From: Virgibacillus sp. MSJ-26 | Lineage (GTDB): Bacteria > Bacillota > Bacilli > Bacillales > Amphibacillaceae | Assembly (NCBI RefSeq): GCF_018918075.1 | Contig: NZ_JAHLPW010000006.1 | Location: 1 to 64,000, forward strand | Length of the DNA: 64,000 nucleotides | Reading direction: 5' to 3' | Shown: in pieces, positions 26,923-37,607 of the stretch | Numbering within the stretch: the first letter of the stretch is position 1 | How the letters are laid out: every line of letters begins with the position of its first letter | Position numbers and translations under genes: made by a program | The notes under the pieces: generated by a model | Database searches by the model: none | What the model saw: only the letters and a program-made list of their open reading frames with translations | What the model was told of the DNA's origin: nothing

Positions 26923-28123
26923 TGAACAATTTTTAGTAGGAAAAGAAGTCATTAATAAAATTGAGCAATATGGCTATCAAGCATATTTTGTTGGAGGCTG
27001 TGTTAGAGATTTATTGTTAGATAATCAAACTAAAGACATTGATATTGCTACATCTGCTTTTCCAAATACTATTATTGCACTTTTTGACAAAGTTATCCCT
27101 TTAGGTGTAGAACATGGAACCGTTATTGTCCGACATAAAAAAACTTCATTTGAGGTAACTACTTTCAGGTTAGAGGGAACTTACAGTGATCAGCGCCATC
27201 CAGATAAGGTCGAATTTATTGATCACATTAATTTAGATTTACAGCGTAGAGATTTTACTATAAATGCTTTAGCTATGGATAAAGAGGGGAAAATAATTGA
27301 TTTATTTAACGGTCAAGAAGACTTAAATCAATGTCTAATCCGGTCTGTCGGTGATGGGGTTGAGCGATTTAAAGAAGATCCTTTAAGAATTATTCGGGCT
27401 ATACGTTTTGCTAGCCAATTAGGTTTTACTATTGAAAAAAAGACCTTAAGCGCAATACAAGAAGTAAAACCTTCACTTGAAAAGATTGCTGTTGAGCGTA
27501 TTACAAATGAACTGGAAAAATTAGTTGCTGGAAAAGATATAAATAAAGGTATTTACTATTTGAGAGAGACAGGGGTTTATAGATATTTGCCAACTGTAAG
27601 GGAAAATCCTAATATAATCAATAAACTTCCTGATAAATTAGAACCGATGGAATCATTTGGAGAATTTATTGCTTTAGCTCATTTTATTGAACCAAATATT
27701 TCCGTTAAAACCTGGATCAAACAATGGAAAAATTCGAATAGAATTAAAAACATAGCCCTCAATCTAGTTGATGCATTGTTTTATTATAAAAAGACTCAAA
27801 CTTTAGATTCGTGGCTTATCTATAATCTTAATACAAATTTATATCACAGTTTTATAAGATTGGTTAATGCAATATTTAAAGACAATTTATTGATAGATGA
27901 AAATGAATTTATGCAACTAGTAAAACAACTACCAATCAAATCAAAAAAAGAACTTGATATTGATGGGAATGATATTATTCGGATGTTCCCTAAGAGAATT
28001 AAGGGGCCATGGATACAACAAGTCTTTAATCAACTTGAAAAAAAAGTGGTGTTAGGCAATATCGATAATAATTACGAAAAATTAAAGGAATGGATAAAAT
28101 GGAATCCACCCGAAGACAATTAA
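26915..28123 (+). CDS. cca: CCA-adding tRNA nucleotidyltransferase
   Basis: Cca builds or repairs the 3' CCA end of tRNAs. The nucleotidyltransferase head shows GGCVRDLLLDNQTKDIDIAT with the two catalytic aspartates, followed by RRDFTINALA and the nucleotide-selecting ERxxxE region (RVGDGVERF, EDPLRIIRAIRF). The helical body and tail complete 402 residues. The ATG at 26915 overlaps bshA; a GTG at 26906 lacks support. Its end overlaps birA by 25 bases. Confidence 0.95.
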   Translation: MFDEQFLVGKEVINKIEQYGYQAYFVGGCVRDLLLDNQTKDIDIATSAFPNTIIALFDKVIPLGVEHGTVIVRHKKTSFEVTTFRLEGTYSDQRHPDKVEFIDHINLDLQRRDFTINALAMDKEGKIIDLFNGQEDLNQCLIRSVGDGVERFKEDPLRIIRAIRFASQLGFTIEKKTLSAIQEVKPSLEKIAVERITNELEKLVAGKDINKGIYYLRETGVYRYLPTVRENPNIINKLPDKLEPMESFGEFIALAHFIEPNISVKTWIKQWKNSNRIKNIALNLVDALFYYKKTQTLDSWLIYNLNTNLYHSFIRLVNAIFKDNLLIDENEFMQLVKQLPIKSKKELDIDGNDIIRMFPKRIKGPWIQQVFNQLEKKVVLGNIDNNYEKLKEWIKWNPPEDN

Positions 28124-29088
28124 TTAATCTGTTGGCCAATAGTAAAGAAAATTATATATCAGGGCAGGCACTGTCTGAGTATCTTAATATATCTCGAAAT
28201 GCCGTGTGGAAACATATGAATGAATTAAAAAAGGATGGGTATATCATCGAAGGCATCCCACGCAAAGGATACCGGATTATTAGTTTTCCTGATAAAATCA
28301 GTGAGAACACACTTAAATGGGGCTTGAGAACAAAGTGGATGGGAAACACGATAGTACATAAAACAACAACAAGCTCCACACAAACGATAGCACACCAACT
28401 AGCCCAAGAGAATGCTAAGCATGGAACCATTGTCATTGCTGATGAACAAAAACAGGGTAAAGGACGAATGAACAGAGAATGGTATTCTGCAAAAGATAAA
28501 GGTATTTGGATGAGTCTGATACTTAGACCCTCCATCTCACCACATTTAGCGCCCCAGTTAACATTACTTACTGCAACTGTTCTTGCTGATGTTATTTACA
28601 AGGTTACGGGCGAAAAGCCACAAATTAAATGGCCTAATGATATTTTAATAAAAGGGAAAAAAGTAGCAGGGATATTAACCGAAATGCAGGCAGAACAGGA
28701 TCAAATTCAGTATGTCGTTATCGGGGTTGGTCTAAATATATTACATGATAAGGCTGATTTACCAAAAGACTTACAGCACAAGATGTCCTCGATTAAATTA
28801 ACAACGAAGACAGACATAGATATCACTAAATTCATACAAGAAATTCTATCAACATTCGAATCTACATATTCACTTTATTTAAATGATGGGTTTTCAGAAA
28901 TAAAATTAAAATGGGAAAGTTATGGATTTAGAATAGGAGAACCTGTTTTTATTAAAACTTTAAAACGTGAATGGAGGGCAGTTTTTCACGGTATTGCCGC
29001 GGATGGAGCATTATTAGTTAAAAACTCGGATGGTATGACTGAAAAATTATATTCCGCAGAAATAGACTGGTTTGATGAAAGGGGTTAA
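28099..29088 (+). CDS. birA: Biotin-protein ligase and biotin operon repressor
   Basis: BirA attaches biotin to carboxylases and, when loaded, represses biotin genes. The N-terminal winged helix (about 1-65: SGQALSEYLNISRNAVWKHM) binds DNA. The ligase core has TSSTQ, KGRMNREW (biotin/AMP loop), WPNDIL and KVAGILTEM. The C-terminal SH3-like domain follows. The ATG at 28099 lies nine bases after AAAGGA; the ATG at 28090 has no spacing. Length is 329. Confidence 0.95.
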   Translation: MESTRRQLINLLANSKENYISGQALSEYLNISRNAVWKHMNELKKDGYIIEGIPRKGYRIISFPDKISENTLKWGLRTKWMGNTIVHKTTTSSTQTIAHQLAQENAKHGTIVIADEQKQGKGRMNREWYSAKDKGIWMSLILRPSISPHLAPQLTLLTATVLADVIYKVTGEKPQIKWPNDILIKGKKVAGILTEMQAEQDQIQYVVIGVGLNILHDKADLPKDLQHKMSSIKLTTKTDIDITKFIQEILSTFESTYSLYLNDGFSEIKLKWESYGFRIGEPVFIKTLKREWRAVFHGIAADGALLVKNSDGMTEKLYSAEIDWFDERG

Positions 29089-29094
29089 TAATTT

Positions 29095-29919
29095 ATGCTA
29101 AGTCGAAATGATCTTCAAAAGATGCAACAATCAAACAGAAAGATTACAATGGTGACTTCCTATGATTATCCTTCAGCAAAGCAAGCTGAAGAAGCGGAGG
29201 TTGACATGATACTTGTCGGTGATTCGCTTGGAATGGTTGTGCTTGGATACAATTCCACCATAGAAGTCACAGTTGATGATATGATTCATCATGCTAGGGC
29301 AGTTAAGCGTGGTGCAACAAATACGTTTATGGTTGTTGACATGCCATTTATGTCATATCATATATCGATGGAGGAGTCATTAAAAAATGCTCAAAAGCTT
29401 TTTCAACAAACTGGGGCCCAAGCTCTAAAACTTGAAGGTATTTCAGAAGATATTCTTACCCTAACGAAACGTCTGACAGAGGCGGGAATTCCTGTCATAG
29501 CACATCTAGGTTTAACCCCACAGACTGTAAACGTACTTGGAGGTTATAAAGTTCAAGGAAAAGATAAAACAGCGGGTGAGAAACTTGTTAAAGATGCCAT
29601 GAAATTAGAAGAATTTGGGGCAATTGGTTTAGTTTTGGAGTGTATTCCTAAAGAGCTAGGTAAAATTGTTACCGAAAAATTAAACATCCCTACAATAGGC
29701 ATTGGTGCGGGTGTCGATTGCGATGGTCAAGTTCTAGTCTACCATGATATTCTTAAATATGGCGTGAATCGTTTACCGAAATTTGTAAAACCTTATGCAG
29801 ATTTTAATAAAGTTGGCGTAGAAGCGTTAAAAAAATACATTAAAGAAGTAAGAGAAACATCATTTCCAACGGATGATTATTCATTTTTAATTAAAGATGC
29901 AAGTTTACTTCCAGAATAA
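29095..29919 (+). CDS. panB: 3-methyl-2-oxobutanoate hydroxymethyltransferase
   Basis: PanB makes ketopantoate from 2-oxoisovalerate and methylene-THF, the first step of pantothenate synthesis. [32 protein letters not shown] and [18 protein letters not shown] are family signatures. It has 274 residues and begins six bases after the birA stop. It heads the panB-panC-panD cluster, as in B. subtilis. Confidence 0.97.
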   Translation: MLSRNDLQKMQQSNRKITMVTSYDYPSAKQAEEAEVDMILVGDSLGMVVLGYNSTIEVTVDDMIHHARAVKRGATNTFMVVDMPFMSYHISMEESLKNAQKLFQQTGAQALKLEGISEDILTLTKRLTEAGIPVIAHLGLTPQTVNVLGGYKVQGKDKTAGEKLVKDAMKLEEFGAIGLVLECIPKELGKIVTEKLNIPTIGIGAGVDCDGQVLVYHDILKYGVNRLPKFVKPYADFNKVGVEALKKYIKEVRETSFPTDDYSFLIKDASLLPE

Positions 29920-29933
29920 GAAAGGCGCTACAT

Positions 29934-30809
29934 ATGAAGATAATTAAATCTATACTGGAAATACAGCAAATAACAACGAAACTCCATCAGTCCAAGAAAA
30001 CAATCGGTTTTGTCCCAACTATGGGATATTTTCATAAAGGGCATTTGTCCCTGATGAAGCAGGCTAAACACGAAAATGAAATCAGTATCGTAAGTATCTT
30101 TGTCAATCCGTTGCAATTCGGTCCGAATGAAGACTATGATAGCTATCCGAGAGATGAAGAACGCGATATTAATTTGGCAAAACAAATGGGAGTGGATTAT
30201 TTGTTTATGCCTACGATAGAAGAGATGTATCCAACGGAAATGGTAATTAAAATGGCTGCAACAGAGCGCACTAACGCGTTATGTGGACGATCTCGGCCTG
30301 GTCACTTTGATGGAGTTATTACGGTTTTAACAAAGCTATTTCATATTGTTCAACCAAATAAAATATACTTCGGTTTAAAAGATGCACAACAAGTGGCAGT
30401 TGTTGATGCATTGATTACGGATTTGAATTTTCCAATAGACCTCGTTGGTCTTTCCACAGTAAGAGACAACAGTGGATTAGCTATGAGTAGTCGAAATATT
30501 AATCTAACTAAAGAGGAACGAGACCAAGCCATTTGGTTATATAAATCTTTAAAAATAGGCCAGCAATTAATAGTTGACGGTGAGGAAAATCCTGTTATCA
30601 TTAAAAAAGAGATTATCAATACATTAAAGCAACATATAGATGTGGGTATTGATTATGTGGAAATTCTTGAATTTCCTTCATTACACACAGTTTCTGTAAT
30701 TGATAAAAAACAAATTATTATCGCCGTAGCTATATTTTTCAAGTATGCTCGCCTAATTGATAATCTTATTTTAAATATGGATGGACAAGTCCTAAAACGA
30801 TTGGATTAG
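29934..30809 (+). CDS. panC: Pantothenate synthetase
   Basis: PanC condenses pantoate and beta-alanine using ATP. The nucleotide-binding segment is [14 protein letters not shown] (the usual form has LH at the FH position). [26 protein letters not shown] and [13 protein letters not shown] are the other conserved segments. Length is 291. The ATG follows GAAAGGCGC. It lies 14 bases after panB. Confidence 0.97.
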   Translation: MKIIKSILEIQQITTKLHQSKKTIGFVPTMGYFHKGHLSLMKQAKHENEISIVSIFVNPLQFGPNEDYDSYPRDEERDINLAKQMGVDYLFMPTIEEMYPTEMVIKMAATERTNALCGRSRPGHFDGVITVLTKLFHIVQPNKIYFGLKDAQQVAVVDALITDLNFPIDLVGLSTVRDNSGLAMSSRNINLTKEERDQAIWLYKSLKIGQQLIVDGEENPVIIKKEIINTLKQHIDVGIDYVEILEFPSLHTVSVIDKKQIIIAVAIFFKYARLIDNLILNMDGQVLKRLD

Positions 30810-30820
30810 GAGGAAGTTTC

Positions 30821-31204
30821 GTGTACCGCACACTAATGAAATCAAAAATTCATCGTGCAACAGTAACTCATGCTGATTTAAATTATGTAGGTAGTGTAAC
30901 AATTGATCAAGATATCTTGGATAGTGTCGATATTATCCCTAATGAGAAAGTACAAATTGTTAATAATAATAATGGTGCTCGTTTGGAAACATATGTAATT
31001 GCAGGGGAAAGAGGAACAGGCATTATCTGCTTGAATGGAGCTGCTGCTCGCTTAGTTCAAAAAGGTGATACTGTTATCATTATCTCGTACGCCATGATAC
31101 CAGAAGCAAATGTTAACTCTTTTAACCCAAAAATAGCTATAATGAACGATAAAAACGAGATAGAACAAATGATTGATCAAGAAATGCCTTTAACCAAAGT
31201 TTGA
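30821..31204 (+). CDS. panD: Aspartate 1-decarboxylase
   Basis: PanD makes beta-alanine from aspartate using a pyruvoyl cofactor formed by self-cleavage. The cleavage site Gly24-Ser25 sits in [28 protein letters not shown] is also diagnostic. The GTG at 30821 follows AGGAGGAAG. Length is 127. It closes the pan operon, which ends in a strong terminator. Confidence 0.97.
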   Translation: MYRTLMKSKIHRATVTHADLNYVGSVTIDQDILDSVDIIPNEKVQIVNNNNGARLETYVIAGERGTGIICLNGAAARLVQKGDTVIIISYAMIPEANVNSFNPKIAIMNDKNEIEQMIDQEMPLTKV

Positions 31205-31228
31205 TAGGGAGATATCTTAACGCATAAA

Positions 31229-31262
31229 AAGGCTCTTATCATCTGATAAGAGCCTTATTTTA
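31229..31262 (+). terminator. Terminator of the pan operon
   Basis: A perfect 12-bp stem, AAGGCTCTTATC with GATAAGAGCCTT, with a four-base loop is followed by ATTTTAA. Confidence 0.9.
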
Positions 31263-31294
31263 AGTTTAAACCCTTTAGTGAAAGGAGGTAAAAA

Positions 31295-34087
31295 ATGAAA
31301 AATAAATATGTTGTTATAGATTTAGAGACAACCGGACATTCAGCAGCAAAGGGAGATAAAATTATTGAAATAGGTATGGTTGTCATTGAAAATGATGTTA
31401 TTACAAATCAATTTTCAAGCTTCTTTCAGCCAAATAAAGAAATCCCTTCTTTTATTTCTAATTTAACTGGTATTACAAGCACCGATGTTAAAGATGCCCC
31501 TCATTTTTATGATAAAGCGAATGACATAGTTGCGATATTAAAAGATGCCTATATTGTGGCTCATAATGTATCATTCGATTTAGGGTTCTTGAATGGTGAA
31601 TTACAGGAACTATTATATAAACCTTTAAATAATCCGGTATTAGATACTGTAGAATTATCAAGAGTTTTATTTCCATACGCTCCAGGATTTAAATTAGGTC
31701 AACTTGCGGAATACTTTAAATTAGAACACCGTGATCCACATCGAGCACTTTCTGATGCTTACGTTACAGCTGAGCTTTTTCTAATCTTAAAAACTAAATT
31801 ATATAAAATGCCTTATGAAACAATAACTCATTTATTAAAACTTGAATCTGTTTTGAAATCTGATTTATTTTCAATTTTGACCAATGTTAAAAACAAACTT
31901 TCTTTTTCTCTATCTGAAGATAGTTCGATACATACTTATAAAGGCCTGGCATTTAAAAGACCGGTTGAGTTTTCAACTGAAGAAAGTACGCCTCAACTAT
32001 CTTACGGCGCATTCTTAGACGATATCTATGAGGATGATGGAGCATTAAAACAATTCTTGCCAACTTATGAGAAACGAGAAGGTCAACGTGATATGTCTGA
32101 ACATATCTATGATGCGTTTCAGTCAAATTACCATGCGTTAATTGAAGCTGAAACGGGCACGGGTAAATCATTAGGTTATTTATTACCTGCTATATACGAA
32201 TCAGTTAAAACTGGTCAACGAATTATTATAAGTACATTTACCACCCAACTGCAAAGCCAATTATTAGATGAAGAGACACCATTGATGAAAAAATTGTTGC
32301 CTTTTCCTTTTCATGTGGCCTTATTAAAAGGGAAACGTCATTATATTAGTTTAGAAAAATTTGAGAAAGAGCTGAGGTCTGAACAACGAGACAATTATGA
32401 CGTTGCTCTTACAAAAGCAATGATTTTAGTGTGGCTTACAGAAACTGAAACAGGCGATATTGATGAAATCAGTTTACCTTCGAGCGGCTATTATTTTTAT
32501 AATAAGGTTTCTAGTGATATAGAAGGAGCGATTCAGCCATCCTCTCCATGGTTTAATTATTCCTTTTATCAAAAAGCTCGTGAAAGGGCTCAAAAAGCAA
32601 ACATTATCATTGTAAATCATGCTTTATTGTGTACAGATATGTACAATGATTACTCATTTATTCCTAGCTACCAGAAGACGATAATTGATGAAGCCCATCA
32701 TTTGGAAGATACGGCCTCTCACCATTATGGCCTAAAGTTAGACTATGTTGATATCATCTATAGTTTAAACCAAATTGGAGGAAGTGAGGATAATGGATGG
32801 TTTCATAACCTAATTGACAACCATACGTCTATAAAGAACGACATTCCTATTGATAAATGGGATCAATTGATGAATGACTTAAAGTATGAGCTTGACCAGT
32901 TATTTAGAACTATATTTCAATACGTTGTTGACCAACACAAAAAGGACAAATCAACAAGTGATATTGGGCGCCTGCAATATCGTTTTGAGGAAGAGAAAGA
33001 AGAAAAAACATCTTGGTCTCTTATAAAAGAAATGATAAATCGTTTGACGTTCTATTTTAGGGATATGATACATTTCTTAATTCAAATTAACCAAAACATT
33101 GAGCTTGATAAACATGAAGAGGATGAAATGCAAGCCTTTCTCGTAGAGCTCCAAACATATATTGATTCATTTGAACACTTGTTTATTGAGGGAAAATCAT
33201 CAGAACATGTAAAATGGATAGAAGTAGAAGTGTATGGAGCTAAAAATGCGGTATACTTATATAGTGAACCAACAGATGTTTCAACTATACTCTCTACTGA
33301 TTTATTTAATGAGAAAAAGAGCGTTATATTAACAAGCGCAACGCTAACCATGAGAAATTCTTTTTCATATATACAAAAAAGATTAGGTATTCCTGAGGAG
33401 CGTCTGATTAAAGAAAAAATAAAGTCACCTTTTTCATACCAAAATCAAGTTCAACTTATGATTCCGAATGATTTTCCCGATATTAAGTATGGTAAATTAG
33501 ATGATTTTATTTATTCCGTAGCTGAGGCAATCATATCTTTAGCTGAAATAACGAGCGGTAGGATGCTTGTCCTATTCACTTCCTATGATATGTTGCGTAG
33601 AACATATTACTTATTAAAAGAGACTTCAGAGTTCTATGGTTTTAACTTAATTGCTCAAGGCATTTCCAGTGGGAGTCGGTCAAGACTTAAAAAAAATTTC
33701 CAAACATATGATAAAGCGATTTTATTGGGGACTAGCTCCTTTTGGGAAGGAATTGATATACCAGGCGAAAATTTATCCTGTTTAATGATAGCCAGATTAC
33801 CTTTTCAACCTCCTAATCATCCTTTGTATGAAGCTAAATCTAAAAATTTGGAGGCTAATGGTAAAAATCCTTTTTTCGAGTTGGCTCTACCTCATGCTGT
33901 CTTGCGTTTTAAGCAAGGTTTTGGAAGATTAATACGATCGACAAATGATCGTGGCATCGTATTTATATGTGATGCTCGCATCGTTAAAGCAAGATATGGA
34001 AGCTTTTTTACGAAATCTATACCAGATGTGCCTATATCCTATGACTCGACCAGTGTATTAATGCAAAATGCGAAAGTTTGGTTTTAA
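31295..34087 (+). CDS. dinG: DinG-like protein: exonuclease domain plus helicase
   Basis: This 930-residue protein joins an N-terminal DnaQ-type 3'-5' exonuclease domain (D9/E11 in DLETTG, D95, H149 and D154) to an XPD/DinG-type superfamily 2 helicase. Walker A is AETGTGKS (285-292), the Walker B box is DEAH, and TSATL, SSFWEGIDIPGE and QGFGRLIRS follow. Cysteines for an iron-sulfur cluster are not evident in the helicase insert, as known for the Firmicute form. Studied homologues show nuclease rather than clear helicase activity. It acts in DNA metabolism. Confidence 0.93.
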   Translation: MKNKYVVIDLETTGHSAAKGDKIIEIGMVVIENDVITNQFSSFFQPNKEIPSFISNLTGITSTDVKDAPHFYDKANDIVAILKDAYIVAHNVSFDLGFLNGELQELLYKPLNNPVLDTVELSRVLFPYAPGFKLGQLAEYFKLEHRDPHRALSDAYVTAELFLILKTKLYKMPYETITHLLKLESVLKSDLFSILTNVKNKLSFSLSEDSSIHTYKGLAFKRPVEFSTEESTPQLSYGAFLDDIYEDDGALKQFLPTYEKREGQRDMSEHIYDAFQSNYHALIEAETGTGKSLGYLLPAIYESVKTGQRIIISTFTTQLQSQLLDEETPLMKKLLPFPFHVALLKGKRHYISLEKFEKELRSEQRDNYDVALTKAMILVWLTETETGDIDEISLPSSGYYFYNKVSSDIEGAIQPSSPWFNYSFYQKARERAQKANIIIVNHALLCTDMYNDYSFIPSYQKTIIDEAHHLEDTASHHYGLKLDYVDIIYSLNQIGGSEDNGWFHNLIDNHTSIKNDIPIDKWDQLMNDLKYELDQLFRTIFQYVVDQHKKDKSTSDIGRLQYRFEEEKEEKTSWSLIKEMINRLTFYFRDMIHFLIQINQNIELDKHEEDEMQAFLVELQTYIDSFEHLFIEGKSSEHVKWIEVEVYGAKNAVYLYSEPTDVSTILSTDLFNEKKSVILTSATLTMRNSFSYIQKRLGIPEERLIKEKIKSPFSYQNQVQLMIPNDFPDIKYGKLDDFIYSVAEAIISLAEITSGRMLVLFTSYDMLRRTYYLLKETSEFYGFNLIAQGISSGSRSRLKKNFQTYDKAILLGTSSFWEGIDIPGENLSCLMIARLPFQPPNHPLYEAKSKNLEANGKNPFFELALPHAVLRFKQGFGRLIRSTNDRGIVFICDARIVKARYGSFFTKSIPDVPISYDSTSVLMQNAKVWF

Positions 34088-34095
34088 AAATATAT

Positions 34096-34127
34096 ACTGA
34101 TACACCCATAATTTTGGCTGTATCAGT
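34096..34127. other. Hairpin after dinG without a T run
   Basis: ACTGATACA pairs with TGTATCAGT across a 14-base loop just past the dinG stop. No T run follows, so it may be an mRNA 3' structure or weak terminator. The rest of 34128-34260 shows nothing recognisable. Confidence 0.4.
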
Positions 34128-34260
34128 ACACTAAAGCAATCTATAATGGTATAGGTCAGGGTAAATTTGTTGAATTGAAATCTCAACGTACATCTTATTA
34201 TTTACCCCGAATCTTTCAATATGCTTAGAAATAAAAGGATAAAAATGAGGAGAATCTAAT

Positions 34261-34350
34261 ATGTATCATAAAAAGAATTTCCTTTTTAATTTAAAACGTT
34301 TAAACTATTTCCAAGAAGTCAGGGTATGCTATGCAAATCAATTATTATAA
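34261..34350 (+). CDS. Possible 29-residue small ORF upstream of ypmB
   Basis: An ATG preceded by GAGGAGA with seven-base spacing opens a basic 29-codon frame that overlaps the ypmB start by 20 bases. In B. subtilis the unrelated-looking ypmA (about 56 codons) occupies this place. The good ribosome site is the only evidence for translation; it could act as a leader peptide coupled to ypmB, or be chance. Confidence 0.25.
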   Translation: MYHKKNFLFNLKRLNYFQEVRVCYANQLL

Positions 34351-34876
34351 GAATAAAAGAACAATTCCTTCATGGATAAAGTGGTTATTTAGTATTGTAG
34401 TGCTAATTTTACTTATTTTAGCGATTTATGGCATCATTTTGTATAAAAATATTCAAGAAGCCAAGACAAAAGATTATTCTCAAACTGAAAAAATAGTGTT
34501 GGACAAAACAGACATAGTGACAATTGACAAGACAACGCATTATTATGGTGAGAAAGTATATCATATTGTTTTCGGTCATACCGCAGATGATGTTAAAGAA
34601 ATTGCTTTTGTTGAAAAAAACGACAATAATGATGACAATGAACACATTGAAACTTTTGATAGTGAAGAAATGATATCAGAAGAAAATATACTTAGCTTAT
34701 GGCGGGATGAGTGTAGCAGTTGTAAATTCGTTAAAGTAAATGCCGCTATGATAGATAAAAAAGCATTGTGGGAATTAACATACGAAGATGCTGACCAACA
34801 CTATATTATTGACTATTTATCGATGGATGATGGATCACGATATGAACAATACCGATTCAAACGAACATTTAAATAA
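34331..34876 (+). CDS. ypmB: YpmB-like membrane-anchored protein
   Basis: The 181-residue product has a basic N-terminus, one membrane helix at about residues 19-42 and an acidic outer domain with the YpmB pattern (TKDYSQTEKIVLD..., YYGEKVYHIVFG). An insertion rich in Asp/Asn (KNDNNDDNEH) lies near residue 97. It is probably membrane-anchored and extracellular. Its place between dinG and aspB is conserved. Function is unknown. Confidence 0.82.
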   Translation: MQINYYKNKRTIPSWIKWLFSIVVLILLILAIYGIILYKNIQEAKTKDYSQTEKIVLDKTDIVTIDKTTHYYGEKVYHIVFGHTADDVKEIAFVEKNDNNDDNEHIETFDSEEMISEENILSLWRDECSSCKFVKVNAAMIDKKALWELTYEDADQHYIIDYLSMDDGSRYEQYRFKRTFK

Positions 34877-34942
34877 AATTGTAATTATTTCATAGTACGA
34901 CAACAAACATTGGTGTTTAATATATGAAAGGTAGGTATGAAA

Positions 34943-36124
34943 ATGTCATTAGCAAGTAGGGTTAAAAGTTTAACACCTTCGCCAACATTGGAGATTTCTG
35001 CTAAGGCACAGCAGCTTAAAAAAGAAGGATACGATGTAATTGGATTAGGAGTCGGGGAGCCAGATTTTAATACACCGAACTTTATTATTGAAGCAGCAAA
35101 GCTAGCTATGGATGAAGGTAAAACAAAATATACCCCTTCAAGCGGCATTCCTGAATTAAAGCAAGCAATCAGCAAAAAATTAAAACAAGACAATAACTTA
35201 CTTTATAATCCTGAAGAAATTATTGTGACAACAGGAGCTAAATACGCACTTTATACACTTTTTCAAGTTTTATTAAACAAAGGAGATGAAGTGATTGTCC
35301 CTGCCCCTTATTGGGTAAGTTATCCCGAACAAATCAAGCTAGCAGGTGGGGAACCTGTTGTCGTAGAAACATCCGAAGCAAGTCAGTTTAAATTAACACC
35401 CGAACAATTAGAATCACAAATTACTGAGAAAACAAAAGCGCTTATAATCAACTCACCGAGTAACCCAACTGGCATGATGTATGATGAAAAAGAATTGTTG
35501 GCAATTGGAGAAATTTGTCTTAAAAATAACATTATAATTGTATCAGATGAAATTTACGAAAAACTTATTTATACCGCTGAAAAGCATGTTTCAATGGCAC
35601 AGCTATCACCAAAGTTAAAGAAAAATACTGTTATCATTAACGGCGTATCAAAATCACATGCAATGACAGGGTGGAGAATAGGTTATGCTGCAGGTCCTCA
35701 AGATATTGTGAAGGCGATGACAAACTTTGTATCTCACGCAACCTCCAATCCAACTTCCATTTCTCAATATGCTACACTGGCTGCTTACGAAACAGATACA
35801 GATCCAACCTTAGAAATGCGAACAGTTTTTTCGGATCGACTTGATACATTATATAATATGATTATTAATGTACCAGGTATTACCTGCGATAAACCAAGCG
35901 GTGCCTTTTATTTATTTCCTAATGTCAAAGAAGCAGTCAAAATGAATGGCTTTACAAGTACTGACGAATGGGTGAAGGCATTGTTAGAAGAAGAAAAGGT
36001 AGCATTAGTACCTGGTTCAGGTTTTGGGTCCCCAGACAATGTTCGCTTATCCTATGCGACTTCAAAAGATTTATTAATCGAAGCCGCGGAGAGAATCAAA
36101 CGTTTTGTTACGTCACATCAATAA
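34943..36124 (+). CDS. aspB: Aspartate aminotransferase
   Basis: AspB is a class I pyridoxal-phosphate aminotransferase converting oxaloacetate and glutamate to aspartate and 2-oxoglutarate. GLGVGEPDFNTP, NSPSNPTGMMY, the PLP lysine in VSKSHAMTGWRIGY and the carboxylate-binding VRLSYA are present. The ATG at 34943 gives 393 residues, as in B. subtilis; an ATG two codons earlier is equally readable. asnS follows 39 bases later; the product feeds asparagine and lysine metabolism. Confidence 0.95.
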   Translation: MSLASRVKSLTPSPTLEISAKAQQLKKEGYDVIGLGVGEPDFNTPNFIIEAAKLAMDEGKTKYTPSSGIPELKQAISKKLKQDNNLLYNPEEIIVTTGAKYALYTLFQVLLNKGDEVIVPAPYWVSYPEQIKLAGGEPVVVETSEASQFKLTPEQLESQITEKTKALIINSPSNPTGMMYDEKELLAIGEICLKNNIIIVSDEIYEKLIYTAEKHVSMAQLSPKLKKNTVIINGVSKSHAMTGWRIGYAAGPQDIVKAMTNFVSHATSNPTSISQYATLAAYETDTDPTLEMRTVFSDRLDTLYNMIINVPGITCDKPSGAFYLFPNVKEAVKMNGFTSTDEWVKALLEEEKVALVPGSGFGSPDNVRLSYATSKDLLIEAAERIKRFVTSHQ

Positions 36125-36163
36125 TTATATACTATTACTTATAAGAAAATGGAGGTCATTCCT

Positions 36164-37456
36164 TTGAAAACAACAATAAATCAAGTAAAACAATATGAAG
36201 GAAAAACAGTTACAATAGGAGCTTGGCTTGAAAATAAGAGATCCAGTGGTAAAATTGCATTTCTACAATTACGTGACGGTACGGGATATATGCAAGGTGT
36301 CGTAGCTAAAAATGATGTGAGTGAAGAAGCGTTTCAGCTGGCCAAAAATCTTCATCAAGAATCTTCCCTTTACATAACAGGAAAAATTGTTGAAGATAAA
36401 CGTTCTCCACTTGGATTTGAAATGCATGTGCAAGATATTGAACTCATTCATGAAGCGGTTGATTATCCAATTACACCTAAAGAGCACGGAACTGAGTTTT
36501 TAATGGACCATCGCCATTTATGGCTGCGTTCCAGAAAACAACATGCTATTATGAAAGTTAGAAATGAAATAATAAGAGCGACGTACCAATATTATCAAGA
36601 TAACGGTTACGTAAAGATTGATCCGCCAATTTTAACAGCCTCTTCTGCAGAAGGGACAACTGAATTATTCCATACCGAATATTTTGATGAAGAAGCCTAT
36701 TTATCACAGAGTGGACAGCTTTATATGGAAGCTGCAGCAATGGCTTTTGGTAAAGTATTTTCTTTTGGCCCGACGTTTAGAGCAGAAAAGTCCAAAACAA
36801 GAAGACATTTGATTGAATTTTGGATGATTGAACCAGAAATGGCTTTTGTAGATCATGAAGAAAGCTTAAAAATACAAGAAGACTATGTTAGCTTTTTAGC
36901 GGAATCCGTTTTAAATAACTGTCAAATGGAATTAAAGACGTTGGAACGTGATACATCAAAATTAGAACAAATAAAAGCTCCATTTCCAAGAATATCTTAT
37001 GACGATGCAATTGATTTATTAAAAGAAAAGGGTTTTACGGATATTGATTGGGGCGATGATTTCGGTGCACCTCATGAGACTGCTATTGCTGATCATTTTG
37101 ATAAGCCTGTGTTCATTACTAATTATCCTGCTGAAATTAAAGCTTTTTACATGAAACCAGCACCCGGACGATCTGATGTCGTATTATGTGCAGATTTAAT
37201 TGCGCCTGAAGGTTATGGAGAGATTATTGGAGGTTCACAGCGAATTGATGATCTTGAAATGATGAAAGAAAGATACGAACAGCATGGGTTAACTGCTGAA
37301 GCCTATGAATGGTATCTGGATTTACAAAAATACGGAAGTGTTCCACATTCAGGATTTGGACTGGGACTTGAAAGAACCGTTGCTTGGTTAGCTGGAGTTG
37401 AACACGTTCGTGAGACAATTCCTTTCCCGCGTTTATTAAATCGATTATATCCATGA
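36164..37456 (+). CDS. asnS: Asparaginyl-tRNA synthetase
   Basis: AsnS charges tRNA-Asn and is a class IIb synthetase. The N-terminal OB fold binds the anticodon ([27 protein letters not shown] strand). Class II motif 2 is [21 protein letters not shown] and motif 3 is [15 protein letters not shown]. The TTG at 36164, spaced eight bases from GGAGGT, gives 430 residues, the same as B. subtilis; the ATG at 36149 overlaps that ribosome site. No T-box is seen upstream. Confidence 0.96.
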   Translation: MKTTINQVKQYEGKTVTIGAWLENKRSSGKIAFLQLRDGTGYMQGVVAKNDVSEEAFQLAKNLHQESSLYITGKIVEDKRSPLGFEMHVQDIELIHEAVDYPITPKEHGTEFLMDHRHLWLRSRKQHAIMKVRNEIIRATYQYYQDNGYVKIDPPILTASSAEGTTELFHTEYFDEEAYLSQSGQLYMEAAAMAFGKVFSFGPTFRAEKSKTRRHLIEFWMIEPEMAFVDHEESLKIQEDYVSFLAESVLNNCQMELKTLERDTSKLEQIKAPFPRISYDDAIDLLKEKGFTDIDWGDDFGAPHETAIADHFDKPVFITNYPAEIKAFYMKPAPGRSDVVLCADLIAPEGYGEIIGGSQRIDDLEMMKERYEQHGLTAEAYEWYLDLQKYGSVPHSGFGLGLERTVAWLAGVEHVRETIPFPRLLNRLYP

Positions 37457-37484
37457 GTAGAAATCAAATCTATAAACTAATGAG

Positions 37485-37509
37485 TCCCTTGCAAAGTATT
37501 TGCAGGGGA
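37485..37509 (+). terminator. Terminator-like hairpin after asnS
   Basis: TCCCTTGCAAA and TTTGCAGGGGA form an 11-bp stem with one wobble and a three-base loop. The following sequence (TTCGTTTCG) is only moderately T-rich. Confidence 0.5.
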
Positions 37510-37578
37510 TTCGTTTCGATTAGATAAGTACTGCTTTAGCTAAATGTCGCTCAATCTAGATCATACATTATTAACTCA

Positions 37579-37587
37579 TGCTATAAT
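37579..37587 (+). promoter_or_regulatory. Extended -10 promoter before dnaD
   Basis: TG-C-TATAAT (37579-37587) lies about 21 bases before the dnaD start and just 5' of its ribosome site, so the leader would be very short. No good -35 is visible. Confidence 0.5.
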
Positions 37588-37607
37588 ATGAATGAGGTGC
37601 TTATTTG

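Noticed and set aside
36124..36164. T-box leader for asnS
   Set aside because: The aspB-asnS gap is only 39 bases, too short for a T-box.
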